A DNA stretch of 64,000 nucleotides, taken from positions 2,108,001-2,172,000 of the forward strand of contig JABYQQ010000007.1 of NCBI GenBank assembly GCA_022605405.1, given 5' to 3'. Made by a program: the position numbers and the translations under genes. The notes under the pieces are model-generated. The model did not search any database. It was not told where the DNA came from and saw only the letters and a list, made by a program, of their open reading frames with translations. How positions within the stretch are numbered: position 1 is the first letter of the stretch; the number at the start of each line of letters is the position of its first letter. Below, piece by piece: positions 1 to 11,483 of the stretch. This DNA is from Earliella scabrosa (lineage: Eukaryota; Basidiomycota; Agaricomycetes; Polyporales; Polyporaceae).

Positions 1-578
1 TGTACGGCAGTGGGGATATCGTCTTCCACGGCGGAAATGGCAGCTTTGATCTCGCCCATCCCGCCTGCAACCTGTTCTCGTGCCTTGCGCTTGAGACGAC
101 GTTCGTGAGACTTGGAGTAGGGAGACCGGGACTGCTCCAGCCCTACACGGCACATGCGCAACCAGGGTGATCAGTGGAAACCCCAGAGACAGTACGGCAG
201 CAATGAAAATGAACAGGCGTTTGGAACTCACGCTGCACAAAGAGCTCGTGTTTCAGAGCTTGTTTTTCCTTTTTCTTCAGGGTGGGACGGGGCTCCTCCT
301 CCGCAGCGATGTCTGCGAGAATGTCCGGAGCCTGACGTTGATTTACGAGATGATGAACTCTTGTACCAGACCATAGATGGCGAAGACGGCACTCACGGAT
401 CGGTCCATCTGCTCTCCGACGATGACATGCTCGACCGCGTTGTCTTGAACGGCAAAGTGACGTTTACTGGGTATCCGGACGGACTGCTCGTGGGCACCGC
501 TGCGCCTGCGCTTTTCCTTGGGCTGCCTTCCCGATATCAGCCAGAGCGTGGATGGATACACATAGCGATGCTCACCAT
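1..578 (-). CDS. SLX9: Ribosome biogenesis protein SLX9, C-terminus cut by window edge
   Basis: Slx9 family members act in 40S subunit maturation and export. Four exons can be traced on the minus strand: 576-578, 397-522, 232-331 and 142 to beyond base 1. The first exon is only the ATG; a GTGAGC...GGCAG intron follows and the second exon opens with PKEKRRRSG, giving the basic N-terminus typical of the family. Later exons carry LKKKEKQALKHELFVQR and then YSKSHERRLKRKAREQ, the recognisable core of Slx9. About 130 residues are present; the conserved C-terminal part lies outside the window. It is divergent from the transporter gene starting at 828. The identification rests on the basic core motif and is fairly secure. 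Confidence 0.8.
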
Positions 579-827
579 GCTGGCCGCGGGCAGAAAATGA
601 GTAGAGAGAGAGAGGCCGAGAGTGAGTGAGAGTAGGAGGAGAGTAGCCGGAGAAGATGGGATGCCCGATGCCCTGGCTGAGAAAGGAAATGACGTGCTTC
701 GGGTACTCCCTCGCACTGAGTCGCTCAGCAGTCTTCCCAGCGGCCGCTGTGCTGCTGCTCTCCTCCGCGAGCTCTCCCTGTCGACCCGGTCAAGACCCCC
801 AGCAATGCCCACGACCCTCGCGTGCTG
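579..827. promoter_or_regulatory. Shared divergent promoter region with GA-rich tract
   Basis: This 249-nt gap separates the start codons of SLX9 (minus) and the transporter (plus), so it must hold both promoters. Its left half (about 600-650) is a purine-rich tract of GAGAGA and GAGTGA repeats; read on the other strand it is the CT-rich leader often found just upstream of fungal start codons. No clear TATA box was seen. Confidence 0.5.
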
Positions 828-2493
828 ATGGACACCCACACAGCTCCCCCTCCTCGTGCCCGGCCTCGTACCAAGTCAAGATCGCGTGCCCGTTCTCAGA
901 TGGAGAGCCGGAGGGACTACCTCATCGGCATCCTCTTGTTGCTATGCGTCGTCGTGCTATGGACCACGTCGAACTTCGTAACACAGGTGCGCGCGTTCAT
1001 TCCGCGAGTTTTCCGCACAGGGTGTCCGACCTCGACGCCAGGGTCTGTTCGAGGATGGTTACGAGAAGCCGTTCCTGTACGTTCCTTTCTGCTCTGTTCA
1101 GCTGGCTCGTGCCTCACATGGACACGTAGCGTCACATATCTCAACACTAGCGCATTTGCGCTATATCTCCTTCCCTTCCTCATTCGCCGAATCTCTCAGC
1201 GGCAGAGACACGAGAATGCTGAAGGTGGTGGGTAGGTCATCCCGTCACAAGCCCCCACGCGTCCCTAATCATCTCCGTAGACATCGTGGACAATATGAGC
1301 CGCTCATGACAGATGTTGACGCTGCCGAGACGTTGGGTATCACTGTAAGTATTGCAAGGCACTCCGCTCGTACGTACGCCTAACCCCTTCCTTGTCAGAA
1401 TACACAACCACCAGGCGTGGAGGGTGGCATAACAGATGACAAATTGTCCGCTCCCCTCACCACTCGAGAGACTGCGCATCTAGCGGCAGTGTTTTGCCTA
1501 TTGTGGTTCATCGCGAATTGGACGGTGAATGCCTCTTTGGAATACACCAGCGTCGCCAGCGCAACGATCCTGTCCAGTATGAGCGGTGAGTATCCGGGAC
1601 ACCACGCTCTCACGAGTCGTATTCCGATACACGTCTCCGGCAGGTTTCTTCACATTGGGTATCGGACGCATATTCAGGGTGGAGAGCCTCACTCTAGTCA
1701 AGATTGGCGCTGTGATCACTAGGTTCGTGGCGGCCTGCCACCCTTACAATTCCACACGCTCATGTCGGCTCTGTCTAGCTTCACGGGGGTGATTCTGGTC
1801 TCGCTCTCCGACTCCTCGCAGCCGCAGCCACTCGGCCCGAGTGATACAGCCTGGGGTGTATCGTATCTGCCATCTATGCCGGTCTTCGGTGATGCGCTCG
1901 CGCTGCTCTCAGCCCTCTTTTACGCGCTCTATGTGACCCTGCTCAAGGTCCGGATCCGCTCCGAATCACGAATAGACATGCAGCTCTTTTTCGGATTCGT
2001 CGGCCTGTTCAACATCCTGGCTTGTTGGCCGATAGGCGTCGTTCTCCACTTGGTCGGTGTCGAACGACTCGAGCTGCCTTCGACCAGCAAGGCTGTGGTA
2101 GCGCTCCTCATCAATGTACGTGTTTCGCCGTTGGGCGCAGCCGCCTTCTCCACGGAAGATCATACTGAGAGTATCGCCCAGATGGCGATAACCTTGTCGA
2201 GCGACTACATCTATGTGATAGCAATGCTCAAGACCACGCCGCTCGTTGTCACCGTGGGGCTGAGCCTGACAATGCCCCTGGCCGTCCTGGGAGACTTCCT
2301 CCTCGGCCGACCCGCCAAAGTACAGGTTGTCTTCGGAGCGCTCATCGTCATCTCGAGTTTCTTAGTCCTCGGCTTTGAAGACTCTCGCAATGCCGAGCAG
2401 CCGGACCTCGTTGCGGGGAGCACGCTCGATCCGGAGGCAGGTACGCGCACGGGCGCGGTGCGTTTAGAGGAAGAAGCATCGTTTCCTGAGTAA
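828..2493 (+). CDS. SLC35F5/THI74-like drug/metabolite transporter (EamA superfamily)
   Basis: Multi-pass membrane transporter of the DMT superfamily, close to the SLC35F5 group and yeast YML018C/THI74 proteins, whose substrates are mostly unknown. The first ATG is at 828. Exon 1 (828-986) ends in a first membrane helix with LWTTSNFVTQ, the family hallmark; exon 2 (1042-1076) and exon 3 (from 1130) continue with YLNTSAFALYLLPFLIRR. Later exons give SVASATILSSMS, a helix with GRIFRVESLTLVKIGAV, SFTGVILVSLSD, FGDALALLSALFYALYVTLLK and LKTTPLVVTVGLSLTMPLA. Seven or more short introns are needed. The last exon ends with a polar tail and a stop at 2491-2493. Substrate cannot be inferred. Confidence 0.85.
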
Positions 2494-2948
2494 TGGTTGG
2501 GGTCGCGCTGTTGTTGCTACTATGCTTAGACTGTATAGAATAGGTTTGCTCATCTTCCCGGCGTGTCTGTGGGATCCTACCTCTGTAATCATGCTATATT
2601 CATCGTTGGGTAGACAAGACATGGTGGTGACTATGCGATCGACGCGGTCAATGTTTACAGTATATGCTATCGAATGGGAGCCATGGAGCAGTGCGTGTGA
2701 GTGTCCGGAATGTATGACCGAGGCATTAGGCTACAGGGAGAGCGTATGGTAGAAACCTGGAAGCGTAAGGGTACATGTGTGTGCGTGGGATTAGTGAGAG
2801 CCGCGGAATAGGGATACAGAGATGGGATAATGGACAAGAAAAGTGGTGGATATTAGGATGGGGTGGGGAGAGAGAATAGATACGAATAGGAGTTAGTGTG
2901 TCCATGAACGAGATAGATAGGAATAGAATAGAGGGATTGGGGCGGAGC
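2494..2948. other. Convergent 3' gap, no gene seen
   Basis: The gap lies between the stop of the plus-strand transporter and the stop of the minus-strand adenylating enzyme. The right half is AT- and purine-rich with repeated GATAGA/GAATAG words, consistent with 3' untranslated sequence. The small open frames here show no coding character. Confidence 0.5.
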
Positions 2949-4716
2949 TTATGCCACGACGCCGTATATCCGATCCAGCTCGGTCTTGAATGCTTCCTCG
3001 ACGGCTCGTCGGCGGATGTTGCCCTTGGTCGCAGTGCGGGGGAGGGTGTTACGGGGGACGACGATGACGAACTCGGGTGAAACAATGCGCTCGTGCATGT
3101 ACCGGCGCGAGTGGAATGGCCGAATGCGACGGACGATGGTGCGCCTCAGCTTCTCCGGATCCGCTCCCTCCGCAGCGGCCTCGACGAACAGCGCTGGCGA
3201 GGGCCGCCCGTTGCCCGTCACGATGCACGCTGCCACAAGGTCCGCACACGTGGACATGACGTTGTCCTCAACCGCCTTCGTGTCGCACCGGAGCGAGTTC
3301 TCGCTCTTGATCCAGTCGTCGTTCCGCCCGCGGTACACGTAGCGGCCGGGAGCGACCTCGAGGAACAGGTCACCGGTGTGGTAGTGCCCGTCCTCGTGTC
3401 GTAGCGAACGGTCGGGACAGTCCGGCGATTCTGAGAGCACGATAAGCTCGAGCAGCTGCGCGTTCGCGTTCGCGTAACCAGTGGATTCCTCTGCGGCGTC
3501 ATCGCCGTCGATGGGGACGAACGCGTACTTTGCGCCAGGAACAGGTGTCAGCGCGTGCACTGCGTCCGGGCACTGCGCGGTGTTGCCGTCGAGTTCCGAG
3601 GCTGGGGTGACGAGCATGGAACCGACCTCCGTGTTCCCGTAGCAGTTCATCAGCTTGATCCCGTTGCGGTACACCCAATCCTCATCCTCGGGAGACATCA
3701 TCAGCCCGGAAATAAAGATCTGGTCGAGCCCCTGCAGAACTGCGAGAAGCCTCGGGTCGTGTCGTGAATTCCGCAGGTGCTGGCTCAGGAACGTCGGGAA
3801 CTGGTTGATACGGGAGAGACCGCAGCGCTGGACCATGTCAACGAGTTCCTCCGACGAGAACGTCTGCTTCGTGAACTGGACGGTGCAAGACCCGTGCTGG
3901 ATCATGCCGGCGAGCATAAATGACTGGCCAAAGTGGCACATGCTACCCCTGTTCCCGGACCCTATTCAGCCAATTGACCCGGGTAGATATGCGGTGTACT
4001 TACATCCAGACAGTGACGTCTTGCCGACCGTCGCGAGCGGCCTTTGGCCTCATGTGCTCGTAAATCTTGGTTAGCGCGAAATCCCACCAGGCGTAGCTGA
4101 CAGGGACGAGCTTGGGACGGCCAGATGTTGAACCAGATGTGTGGAAAATCATGAGGGTGTCGTCCCCATTCGAGCTCGCTCGGTTCGGTGGTAGCGATAC
4201 CTGGGCAACCGGTAGTGACCGTGCGTCCACAGCGGTGTATGTCGGTATTGGGTTCTGATCAAGCACCGATGCGAACTCGGAGTCGTAAATGAGTGCACGA
4301 CCACTGGACCTCTCGAGTAATTCGAAGATAATGTCAGGATTTGGTAGGCGGAGCGAGAAGTACTGCGGGATGTAGCCCGCTCGTGCGATGGAGTAAATGT
4401 GTACTGCGTCCACGTAGGTCAGACCGCCGAGCCTGAGAATTGCCGTCACTCAGATTGACAACAGTGCAGCAGATGGACTGCCCTCGTACCATAACCCGAC
4501 AACAGAACGACGGGGAATCCCGTCGGTGGTGAGTTTCTGTGTCCAATGTCTTGCAAAACGCTCGACGTCTTGCCAGAACTGACTGTAGGTGACAATGTCC
4601 CATTCTACGACATCGTTGGTGTCGGGGTGCACGCGTGGTACGCGGAAGGCAGGAGCATTAGGATAGCGTGCGGCAGTTTGCTCGAGGACAGTGAGATGAG
4701 TCCGGAGTGGAGTCAT
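2949..4716 (-). CDS. Stand-alone adenylate-forming enzyme (NRPS-like A domain)
   Basis: An ANL-superfamily enzyme that would activate a carboxylic acid with ATP. Three exons were traced: 4490-4716, 4004-4432 and 2949-3948, giving 551 residues. Removing the 57-nt intron 4433-4489 (GTACGA...CTCAG) gives VVGLWLGGLTYVDAVHIY; removing 3949-4003 gives VWMGSMCHFGQ. Visible motifs are the P-loop IFHTSGSTSGRPKLVP, the A5-like NCYGNTEVGS, YHTGDLF, the hinge YRGRNDDWIKSEN and a C-terminal TATKGNIRRR with the likely catalytic Lys. The frame stops directly after this, so there is no thiolation, reductase or thioesterase domain. It most resembles the A domain of basidiomycete NRPS-like proteins; acyl-CoA ligase activity is an alternative. 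Substrate unknown. Confidence 0.8.
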
Positions 4717-4764
4717 GGTAGGTTGGCAAGATACAGATGTCCGTGGCCCTGAAAAGCCTCCGAC

Positions 4765-4771
4765 TTATATA
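4765..4771 (-). promoter_or_regulatory. TATA box of the adenylating-enzyme gene
   Basis: The minus strand reads TATATAA here, 49 nt upstream of the ATG at 4716. Spacing and sequence fit a fungal core promoter. Confidence 0.55.
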
Positions 4772-4772
4772 G

Positions 4773-6626
4773 GCAAGGGAGCAGTAGAGGCTAGATGACT
4801 GAGCCATGTTGATTGACCGAAAGAACGGATGTAGCCGGGTGTCAACCTCAAACGCTCTGCGAGAACAGCCCGTGTCAGCGCAATCTCTCCGACCAAGAAA
4901 AGCTGCGACATACTAACACGTACGCCCCGAGGCCGTTGTGATGGAAGTGGAGGGATCAGGGCGAGATCTCAACTGCCGGAAATCTGTTGCCGCCTTGAAA
5001 CTGGACGAAAACGGTACAATGGACGATGGGAATGAATATGTCACGGTGATTTGCCGAGTCAGAGAGTGCCACTGCCTCCCGACTGCACACGCTTCCGCCA
5101 GCGCCGCCGAGTCATGATACAAGTACGACAACGCCGGGTAGCCACTCATTGGCGGAAGAGCGAGTACGCAGCTGATGTGAGCTCAGACAGATGACCAGGT
5201 CAGCAATCAACAACCTTGCCCAGCAGCTGCGGGGGCCCGCTAGAGGCGGGGCAGTGAGTGTATATGGGCGCGCGCATCGGCCGGTTGTACCGGGGGCGAT
5301 GGAGTGTCGCAGGCACCGGCAGAGGAATCCCTTCCAGTGCGAGGTTGCCACACTGGCGTCGAGCTCGGGGCCATCCTCCGTCCAATCACTCGACTTGTGC
5401 CCGCCACGTCTTGCGGGCCCTTGTACCATCTGTGGCCAAATCTGCAGAGGCAGTCTCGAGCATCGCCCTTGCACAGCTCTTCCTCGTGGCCCGCGTGCTT
5501 ACGGTCAGCGTTCCTGTGTTCCTGAGCTTCGAGCTCTACCAGACCATCTCGGACTTGGCTTTCCTACACGTTCTTCGACTTGTTGCTTGCTCTTACCTGC
5601 CTGCGGGTGTGGTTGGTGTCAGCAGCGGTATGTGCCTCGCTTCATTATGCGGTGGACTCTGCGTTTGGTGTCGCACGGCATAATAATCCTCGGACAGCTC
5701 GTTCCTTGCCTGACTCGTGACAGCGAACATAGTTCGTCTCGCATGATGCAGGTCAACATCCATCCTCACAATGACAGAACACCCGAGCGCAGCCGTCCTC
5801 CGTGGCGTTGCGGCAAATGACACACGTACTTGATCAATGTTATATGACTTAGTCTAGCAAGGTGAACGCAGCTTGCACGCGTGTTGCGCGGGAGCCGAGA
5901 CCTTGTGCATTTTGCGGGAGGTAATGGCGACCTCTAAGGAGGAAAATGTCGAGCTCGGGCACCACCTCGGACGATCGACTGGCGTTCCATGGAATCGCGA
6001 GGCGTTTGGATGGTTGAACCGAAGAGGCATGGTCGCCTTGTCAATGTGTAGGGGCACCACGACGTATCAGTCCCGGTTATCAATGTATACTCCGATCGTT
6101 GAGGGCCTTGTGGCACCGAGGGGAGCGAGAATCATCATTCCAGGGAGTGGTGGCTTACGTCGGGTGTGAGCTCGAAAGCTCTGGCGTTCTGTTACCCGCG
6201 GTGTGATTTCCTTGACGCAACGGGCGAGAACGGCTCACGGCAGTCAACGAGCGAGGTTGAGGCGCAGAGAAAGTCACTGGGTGAATGCGAGGACCGAGAA
6301 CGCGAGTAGAGATGGTGGTGGTCGAGCGCAAGACTCAGTCAAGACGCCGCGACACTTGCCGGAGATGGCCGGCAAGTACCGAGACAGCCCAGACGCGAAA
6401 AGTCGAGGTCGAGGTCGTCGTTCCGCGCGTTGGACTCGTCTCGTCAGTCCCCTCGCTGCCTCGCTCGCCGTTTGCATGTCCTTGAACCTCTCCCCACACG
6501 CTTCATAGCACGTACCCCGTGCACAGGTCCGTTCGCACACCCGTTCCCGCTCGCGGCACTCTCTGACACGCATCCAGCTCACGGCGGCGACTAGGGGATA
6601 TCGCTGTCCCGTCATCCTGGCTGTCC
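4773..6626. other. Intergenic region of about 1.85 kb, no gene recognised
   Basis: It lies between the divergent adenylating-enzyme and PPR genes. Overlapping open frames exist at 5191-5820, but none has family motifs, coherent splice sites or a preferred frame. One of them (5258-5683) includes a hydrophobic stretch near 5460-5620, which may be a relic of a membrane-protein gene or chance. The part before 6627 is CT-rich on the plus strand and probably the PPR promoter and leader. Confidence 0.4.
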
Positions 6627-9224
6627 ATGCCCTGGAGAGCCGGCCGGGACCTCAGGCATCTGTCTCAAGCCGCGCATACTGTCCTCGAACGGATTCGCAC
6701 TCCTCATCATTCTTTATGCGTGATTGCAAAGCCAATCCACTCAACCCGTGCTCCCCAATGGCCGCCAGCTGTAGCTCTCAAGCTGAAACACTCGCACGCC
6801 CCGATAGTCGAGAATGCGGCTCTTCTGACAGAGGAATGCGGACCGTGTCACGCAGGAGCTCCTTCGGAGTCGGAGTCGGGTATGCAGCAGAGCAGAGCGG
6901 ACGGAGGTGCGGACGGATTTCGAACAGTACCTCTTGCGCCGCCCCCAGAGGTTCTGTCGACACTGCAAGAGCTGTTCGCTCGGCATCCTTCCCGTTGTGT
7001 CAAGGCTCACCTTCGAAGATACGGCGCAACTCATCTCGTGCCTCACCTGCGTCATCCACGTCGCGCACCCGGGTTTGTCCTCCACCTCCTGGAATCAAGC
7101 AAACCCGATGTCGCACTCTGGCTTATGCGCCTCGCGAACGACATCGGATATCACTTTTCTCCGAAGTTCTACAGTCACGTTGCAGGGAGGATGTCAAGTC
7201 AGAAGAGGTGGCGAGATGTTCTCCGCGTCACGTACCTGGCAAGGCAAAGCCTCGGATACACAACGACAGCTCTGCTGAACTGGCGTCTTCAGGCATTAGC
7301 AGAGATTCCCCATCTCGTTCCTGTCCAAGATGCATTGGCTCTGTTCGAAAAAGAGCGCGTCAATCCCTCACGACTTACTTACCACCACCTCATATCCATG
7401 CACCTCCGCAACCGCGACCTCACATCCGCTGTCAACGCTCTACAACTCATGGAGTCCTCTGGCTTTCCAGTCACAGACAAGACTTGCGCTATCATACTGC
7501 TCGGCTACCGTTCGTTTGGGCTCACGCCCGATGTCAAAGCTCAAGCACTCGCTGCGCTTGCGAGGACCACCAATCGCAAGGTTGCGGGTACGATCCTGAA
7601 TGGTCTCATCCAACTCATGTTGGACGCGGGCGATTTCTCTGGGGTAGTGGAGGTCCTTTCCTCGGTATCGAGTCGTCTCGGAGACCCTTTCTCCGACCTT
7701 GGGGCAGATATCACCCAGGGAGACGACGCCATCTGCGACCCACCAGGGGCCGTCTCTACTCCTATTCCACATAAGGCCCTCGTCGATGTCACAACTTACA
7801 ATACACTCCTCGAGCACCTCTCGCCCCGAGGTGATGTTCCCCGAGCGATCCAAGTCCTTCGACACATGCTGGCAGAAGAAGTTGCTCCCGACAGCCGTAC
7901 GGCCGCCTCCCTAGTCCGCCTGTACTTTGCCGCAGGCTTTGCCAACGACGCATTGCACGTAGTCTCTAGCGTTCTCCATCAACATGCGGAAGCTGTCACC
8001 TTCCTCCCCAACCTCGGTTTCATGTCCCTAGTACCACCGCAACACCCGATCCCTCCACCGACTCCGCCAACGATTCACGTCTTCAACGCCCTGCTACAGG
8101 GCGTTCTTCCGCAATACAAACTGAATGGCCTCCACGCAGTCCTGTCCATGATGCGCATTACCGGGATCAATGCGGATGCGACGACTCTCACTACTCTTCT
8201 CTCCCACAAGCAACGACGTGAACGCGCCGCTTCGCGTGAGATGATTAGAATCGTGCGCATCCTCATGTCTTTCGGAGTCACGCCGACTATGCAGCATCTC
8301 CACATCCTTTTACGGACACTGTCGAGCCGTTCGCGGGAAGTGGCCCACCCACGGGGTTGGCGCACAACTCTAACCCCTACTCCCTCCGAAGCTTCTGAAC
8401 CTGCGGACAAGACATTTGTCGATAGGGCCGAGACCTTCCATCCCGCGGCTGGTGTCACATTTCCCCACCACCGGAAGCACGGTAACCTCCTCCGCCCAAT
8501 CCTGCAGTCTCTCGCCGATCGCGGGGTCAAGAGCGACCGCGTCACGTTCGCTATGCGCATCAAGCATGACGCGTTGGTGAAGCACGACATGGAGACCGCC
8601 ATGCAGACGTTCCGCACCATGATCGACGCCGGCCTACAGCCCACCATCTACCACTACGGCGCCCTCATGGAGGGCTACGTCGCCGCGGGGAATGTCCTCG
8701 CTGCAGCGAAGGTCATGCGCATGGCCGCCGAAGCCGGAGTTAGGGCGGACGTCAAGACGCATACGATCCTCATCTCGGGATGGGCACGGCTCGCGCGCCC
8801 CACCATGGCCGTAAAGGCGTTCCGTAACATGGTTGCCGAGGGCTTACGTCCTGACGTCCCCGCGATCGACGCTCTCGTGAGCGCGTTCTTCCGCGTCAGG
8901 GCGTATGGGGTCGCGCGCCGCGTCCTCCTCCGGCTGTGGTCGCAAGTGGGATCCTTGACGGCCCAGCTTTCCGAAGCTTCGCTCAGGGAGCTCGCCGTCG
9001 CGTTCCGGGCGCTGCATTGGCCCAACGCTGTGGTGCGGGAGAAGTTGACGTACTCGGAGCAGCAGGCGTTGAGAAAGACCATCCGTGAGATCTCGCGGAC
9101 TTGGCGGGACGTGATGACGAAGGGGTTGAAGGCGCAGACTCGGAGGCGGGCCCCGAGGGAGCACCGCGCTGCTCGCGATGTAACGACACATACTACGGAA
9201 TACACCAGGGCTCGAGAGGGCTAA
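6627..9224 (+). CDS. Pentatricopeptide repeat (PPR) protein, probably mitochondrial
   Basis: A single-exon frame of 865 residues. PPR proteins bind RNA in organelles through tandem 35-residue helical hairpins. Repeats are visible near residues 230-275 (LTYHHLISMHLRNRDLTSAV), 390-450 (VTYNTLLEHL, then a helical pair), and clearly at 665-770, with units centred on TIYHYGALMEGYVAAGNV, VKTHTILISGWARLARP and VPAIDALVSAFFRVRAY. The N-terminus is rich in Arg, Ser and His and poor in acidic residues, fitting a mitochondrial presequence. The basic C-terminal tail is disordered. Its RNA target cannot be predicted. The gene converges on hapX with a 222-nt gap. Confidence 0.88.
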   Translation: MPWRAGRDLRHLSQAAHTVLERIRTPHHSLCVIAKPIHSTRAPQWPPAVALKLKHSHAPIVENAALLTEECGPCHAGAPSESESGMQQSRADGGADGFRTVPLAPPPEVLSTLQELFARHPSRCVKAHLRRYGATHLVPHLRHPRRAPGFVLHLLESSKPDVALWLMRLANDIGYHFSPKFYSHVAGRMSSQKRWRDVLRVTYLARQSLGYTTTALLNWRLQALAEIPHLVPVQDALALFEKERVNPSRLTYHHLISMHLRNRDLTSAVNALQLMESSGFPVTDKTCAIILLGYRSFGLTPDVKAQALAALARTTNRKVAGTILNGLIQLMLDAGDFSGVVEVLSSVSSRLGDPFSDLGADITQGDDAICDPPGAVSTPIPHKALVDVTTYNTLLEHLSPRGDVPRAIQVLRHMLAEEVAPDSRTAASLVRLYFAAGFANDALHVVSSVLHQHAEAVTFLPNLGFMSLVPPQHPIPPPTPPTIHVFNALLQGVLPQYKLNGLHAVLSMMRITGINADATTLTTLLSHKQRRERAASREMIRIVRILMSFGVTPTMQHLHILLRTLSSRSREVAHPRGWRTTLTPTPSEASEPADKTFVDRAETFHPAAGVTFPHHRKHGNLLRPILQSLADRGVKSDRVTFAMRIKHDALVKHDMETAMQTFRTMIDAGLQPTIYHYGALMEGYVAAGNVLAAAKVMRMAAEAGVRADVKTHTILISGWARLARPTMAVKAFRNMVAEGLRPDVPAIDALVSAFFRVRAYGVARRVLLRLWSQVGSLTAQLSEASLRELAVAFRALHWPNAVVREKLTYSEQQALRKTIREISRTWRDVMTKGLKAQTRRRAPREHRAARDVTTHTTEYTRAREG

Positions 9225-9446
9225 TATTGCTCCGCGTAGCTTGCAGATATGTGCCGTCAACCTTGGATGGCGCGTCATGCGCTTGCGGAGTCACGCAGTG
9301 CAAGGCGATGTGAGTACTCGGGTCACTGCATGGTGTGTGATTGTTGTGAATTCTATGGAATGAAACGGCAGCGTACAATACATCATGGAGAGGCATAAGT
9401 TTAGTAAGTAAGTTACTTATACAAGCATATTGTGTATCTCTCTTCT

Positions 9447-11341
9447 CTAGGGCACAGCAAACCTCGCATCAAGCAGGCGGAGCGCATCACGGACCCCGTC
9501 CGTCATCACCTCCCGAACGCGCTGACGGCCGCACTTGACAAGGACATCCTGGGGTACCAGTTGCGGAGGCGACGAAGTGCCGCTCCCGCTCCCGCGTGTC
9601 CGTTGCCGTTCGTGATACTGCGCGTGTGGGTCCGTGAGGATGATGGACTGGCTGTCGAGCTGCTGGATGAATGCGGGCAGCCCCAGGCCGGGCGATAAGT
9701 CCCGCTCCGGGGTTATCGACCCTGGCGCTGGCGATATCTCCACGCGGGGACCAGTGCACTTGGAGCGGCGCGCGACGACCTCGGCGAGCAGGGACAGGTC
9801 CGTGAACGCCGCGTTCGGGTGAGACTTGATCTGTCGCCACGCCGCGTCGCACGGCATCGTGTCCGTGGTCGTGAGCGGCTCAGACATCAGGAGTGAAGAG
9901 GTGAGCGGCGCGGCGGCGCACGACGAGGACGAGGCCGCCGTGCCAGCCCGACCACATTGACCGGGGTTCCCACAGCAACCGCTGCCGCCCCCTGTCGACG
10001 ACGAACAGCTGCCTCCGCCGCCCTCGGATCGACAAGGGCAGTCCTTGCAGGGAGAGGCGCCGGCGACAGACTTGCTGATTGCAGCGCAGAAGGCCTTCCC
10101 GAAGGCATCGTCTGCGCACGCTGGACAGTTTGACGGGTCGCCTGTGCATGACGGCACCTCCGGCTTCGGTGGTTCGGGGTTGGGGAGCGTGATGGGGAAG
10201 ATGGGCTGTAGTGAAGGGTTGTGGGTACGGCGCCGCAGCGGTATGGGTGGCTGGTAGGCTGGGAGGTTGTCGAGGATGGAAGAAGCCTGTGCGGGAGCGA
10301 CGGCGGGCGATGAGACGACAGGTGCTGTGTTTTGGTCACCGGTCTCAATCTTCATGGAGGAGACGGCGTTGACAGCGGACATGCGGTCCGTGACTTGTTG
10401 GAGGGCCAGCTCTCGGCATACGCATGGCGTGTTGTCACTGCAGAAGCCGCAGTCGAAGGACTCCAAAGAGCCGCCGGGTTCGAAGAGACTCGACTTGCCT
10501 GATGTAGCAAGATCGAAGATTCCGTTGAGACCAAAATGATGAGGAAATAGCGGTGTGTCGCGGGTGGAGGACGACATAGGCACCGGCGAGAAGCTGGAAT
10601 GGGCATCTGAATCCGCCGAGGAAATAGCGGATGGCGAGGACGCATAGGCAGTTGGAGGGAAGGAGGACTGCGTGAGGCTTGACAGGGGATCGACAGAAGC
10701 TCGAGAACGCTTCTTAGCAGGAGAGTAGGTGAGGTCGTACGGTGGCTGTGGAGAGAACTCGTCTCGGGGCCGCTTGACGGAGCTGCGTTCTGCCTCGTAC
10801 TGAACCACCTTCTCTTTGAGAAGGACGTTCTCCTTGCGGAGCTTGTCGTTCTCCTCCTTGAGACGTTTCGCAATATTTTGGAGAGCAACATTGCGCTCAA
10901 TCTCCCCTTGTTCGTACTGCTGCACGCGAGCTTGTAGTTCGGCGAGCTGAGACTGTTTGCGTTCGCGGAACGCGCGTTGAGCAGCTCTGAGAGGGTAGGT
11001 GAATATGCGAGAGAAGGTTGGGCGAGGAGGAGGAAGCGCACCTGTTCTGGACGCGTCGACCTTTTGCATCGGGCTGCACACGCGAGCGTCGGGTGAACGT
11101 CGGACTTAGCGCCGACGTGTTTCGGAGCACGCACCTCTGCACCGTCCTCGACGGGGGGAGGAGGATCCTTCTTGGGCTTGCGCCCTGGCTTTGGCTTCGC
11201 GGGAATAACCCACTCCTTGGACGCTGTTGGACGGATGTGAGAACCGGTCGGGACACACGCTGTGACTGGGTCCGACGCACCGGTGGCCCAGAGGGTGGAG
11301 GAGGACGAGACGGGCTCTGCGGAGGGGGCGGGGGCACTCAT
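9447..11341 (-). CDS. hapX: HapX-type bZIP iron-responsive transcription factor
   Basis: HapX associates with the CCAAT-binding complex and represses iron-consuming genes when iron is scarce. Exons 11135-11341, 11042-11073 and 9447-10986 give 592 residues. The Hap4-like CCAAT-complex motif KEWVIPAKPKPGRKPKKD lies near residues 43-60, followed by the basic region RRVQNRAAQRAFRERK spanning both introns, then a coiled coil starting LAELQARVQQYEQGE. Cysteine-rich segments believed to bind iron-sulfur clusters follow: CGFCSDNTPCVC, a CTGDPSNCPACADD segment, CKDCPC and CCGNPGQC. Having both the Hap4-like motif and the Cys-rich regions separates HapX from Yap1-type bZIPs. Three GATA cores upstream suggest control by an iron-sensing GATA factor, which is inference. 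Confidence 0.92.
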
Positions 11342-11483
11342 TTGTGCGCTGAGCTCGAGGTGCGCGTGGTGGTGGACGGTGAGAGAGAGGTCGAGGACGC
11401 TGGGAAGGACGGCGGTCGGGGGTGTTTTGTGAGGACGGTCGCAGGAAGGCCGGGGAGATCTCAGGACGTGGGCTAACTGATTA

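Noticed and set aside
343..561. A 72-codon minus-strand frame taken as a small gene
   Set aside because: Its middle part is exon 2 of SLX9; the beginning and end are intron sequence.
5191..5820. Overlapping open frames of 209 and 141 codons as a gene
   Set aside because: No motif, no consistent frame, no splice pattern; the hydrophobic stretch alone is not enough.
6716..7774. A 352-codon frame overlapping the PPR gene
   Set aside because: It is a shadow of the PPR frame, rich in Arg and Ser as expected from an off-frame reading of GC-rich coding DNA.
10352..11341. A 329-codon frame as a separate gene at hapX
   Set aside because: Only its first 69 codons are real (hapX exon 1); the rest is intron and off-frame reading.
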